Shown here in pieces: positions 4,969-5,218 of a stretch of 5,218 nt of DNA (within the stretch, counting starts at the first letter, position 1; the number at the start of each line of letters is the position of its first letter). Under the pieces are notes generated by a model. The model saw only the letters and a program-made list of their open reading frames with translations, was not told where the DNA came from and searched no databases. The position numbers and the translations under genes are program-made. The DNA is from Comamonadaceae bacterium (GTDB lineage: Bacteria; Pseudomonadota; Gammaproteobacteria; Burkholderiales; Burkholderiaceae_C): positions 1 to 5,218 of the forward strand of contig JAJTBK010000065.1 in assembly GCA_021286965.1 (NCBI GenBank), given 5' to 3'.

Positions 4969-5218
4969 TCACGCCTCCTTGACCTGGAACACAAAGCTGC
5001 CGCCGTCGTTGCGCGCCAGCGCCAGCGACTGGCTCGCGGGCAGCGTGACGCGCGCGGCGGCAAAGTCGGGCTGCACGGGCAGCTCACGCCCGCCGCGGTC
5101 CACCAACACGGCCAGACGCACGCGCGCGGGGCGACCGTAGTCGTACAGCTCGTTGAGCACGGCGCGCACGGTGCGGCCGGTGTAGAGCACATCGTCCAGC
5201 ACCAGGATGTCGGCGCCG
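4969..5218 (-). CDS. pyrR: PyrR, pyrimidine operon regulator / uracil phosphoribosyltransferase (5' part missing)
   Basis: The visible 82 residues are the C-terminal half of a PyrR protein of the type I phosphoribosyltransferase fold; the family is about 170 aa, so the start lies beyond the right edge. The PRPP-binding signature [15 protein letters not shown] is complete and is followed by [18 protein letters not shown], which is characteristic of PyrR rather than other phosphoribosyltransferases. In Gram-positive bacteria PyrR binds pyr mRNA and causes attenuation when UMP is high. In Pseudomonas it heads the pyrBC' operon. The gene leads the pyrB-pyrC'-plsC series here, and its final codons carry the pyrB ribosome site. 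Any leader RNA target is outside the window. Confidence 0.93.
   Translation of the reverse strand, partial: GADILVLDDVLYTGRTVRAVLNELYDYGRPARVRLAVLVDRGGRELPVQPDFAAARVTLPASQSLALARNDGGSFVFQVKEA

Overview
This GC-rich window looks like chromosomal DNA of a beta-proteobacterium, most probably a Comamonadaceae member (Acidovorax/Comamonas-like). The evidence is the pyrR-pyrB-pyrC'-plsC gene order, the protein sequences, and two copies of a short double-hairpin intergenic repeat of a kind I associate with that family. The genus call is from memory of the families, not from a database search.

Left part (1-1687): a divergent pair for an FbpABC-type ferric-iron ABC importer. The inner-membrane permease runs leftward off the window edge. 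The ATPase (354 aa) runs rightward. The roughly 95 bp between them holds a good -10 hexamer only 7 nt before the ATPase ATG, with no Shine-Dalgarno, so the transcript may be leaderless. An overlapping tandem hexamer/inverted repeat could be a Fur operator. The substrate-binding protein is not in the window.

Middle (1688-1894): a convergent intergenic region full of repeats. A 137-bp MITE-like element (1703-1839) has 24-bp imperfect terminal inverted repeats and is bounded exactly by an 8-bp direct repeat (TGTTTTTG). Inside it sit two inverted REP-like units whose four differences are compensatory base-pair changes. The element appears to have landed in the first bases of a Comamonadaceae-type double-hairpin repeat, whose other end supplies the plsC stop codon.

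Right part (1895-5218, minus strand): a pyrimidine operon read right to left. It contains the C-terminal half of PyrR, aspartate carbamoyltransferase PyrB, a dihydroorotase-like PyrC' and a PlsC-type acyltransferase. PyrC' lacks the metal-binding histidines, so it is probably a structural partner of PyrB rather than an enzyme. The pyrR/pyrB and pyrC'/plsC junctions are close or overlapping. The pyrB/pyrC' junction instead carries a second copy of the double-hairpin repeat, directly after the pyrB stop.

The coding content is ordinary housekeeping. The parts worth a second look are the repeats, the inactive PyrC', and the compact regulatory region of the iron transporter. I see no RNA genes, CRISPR array or defence system.
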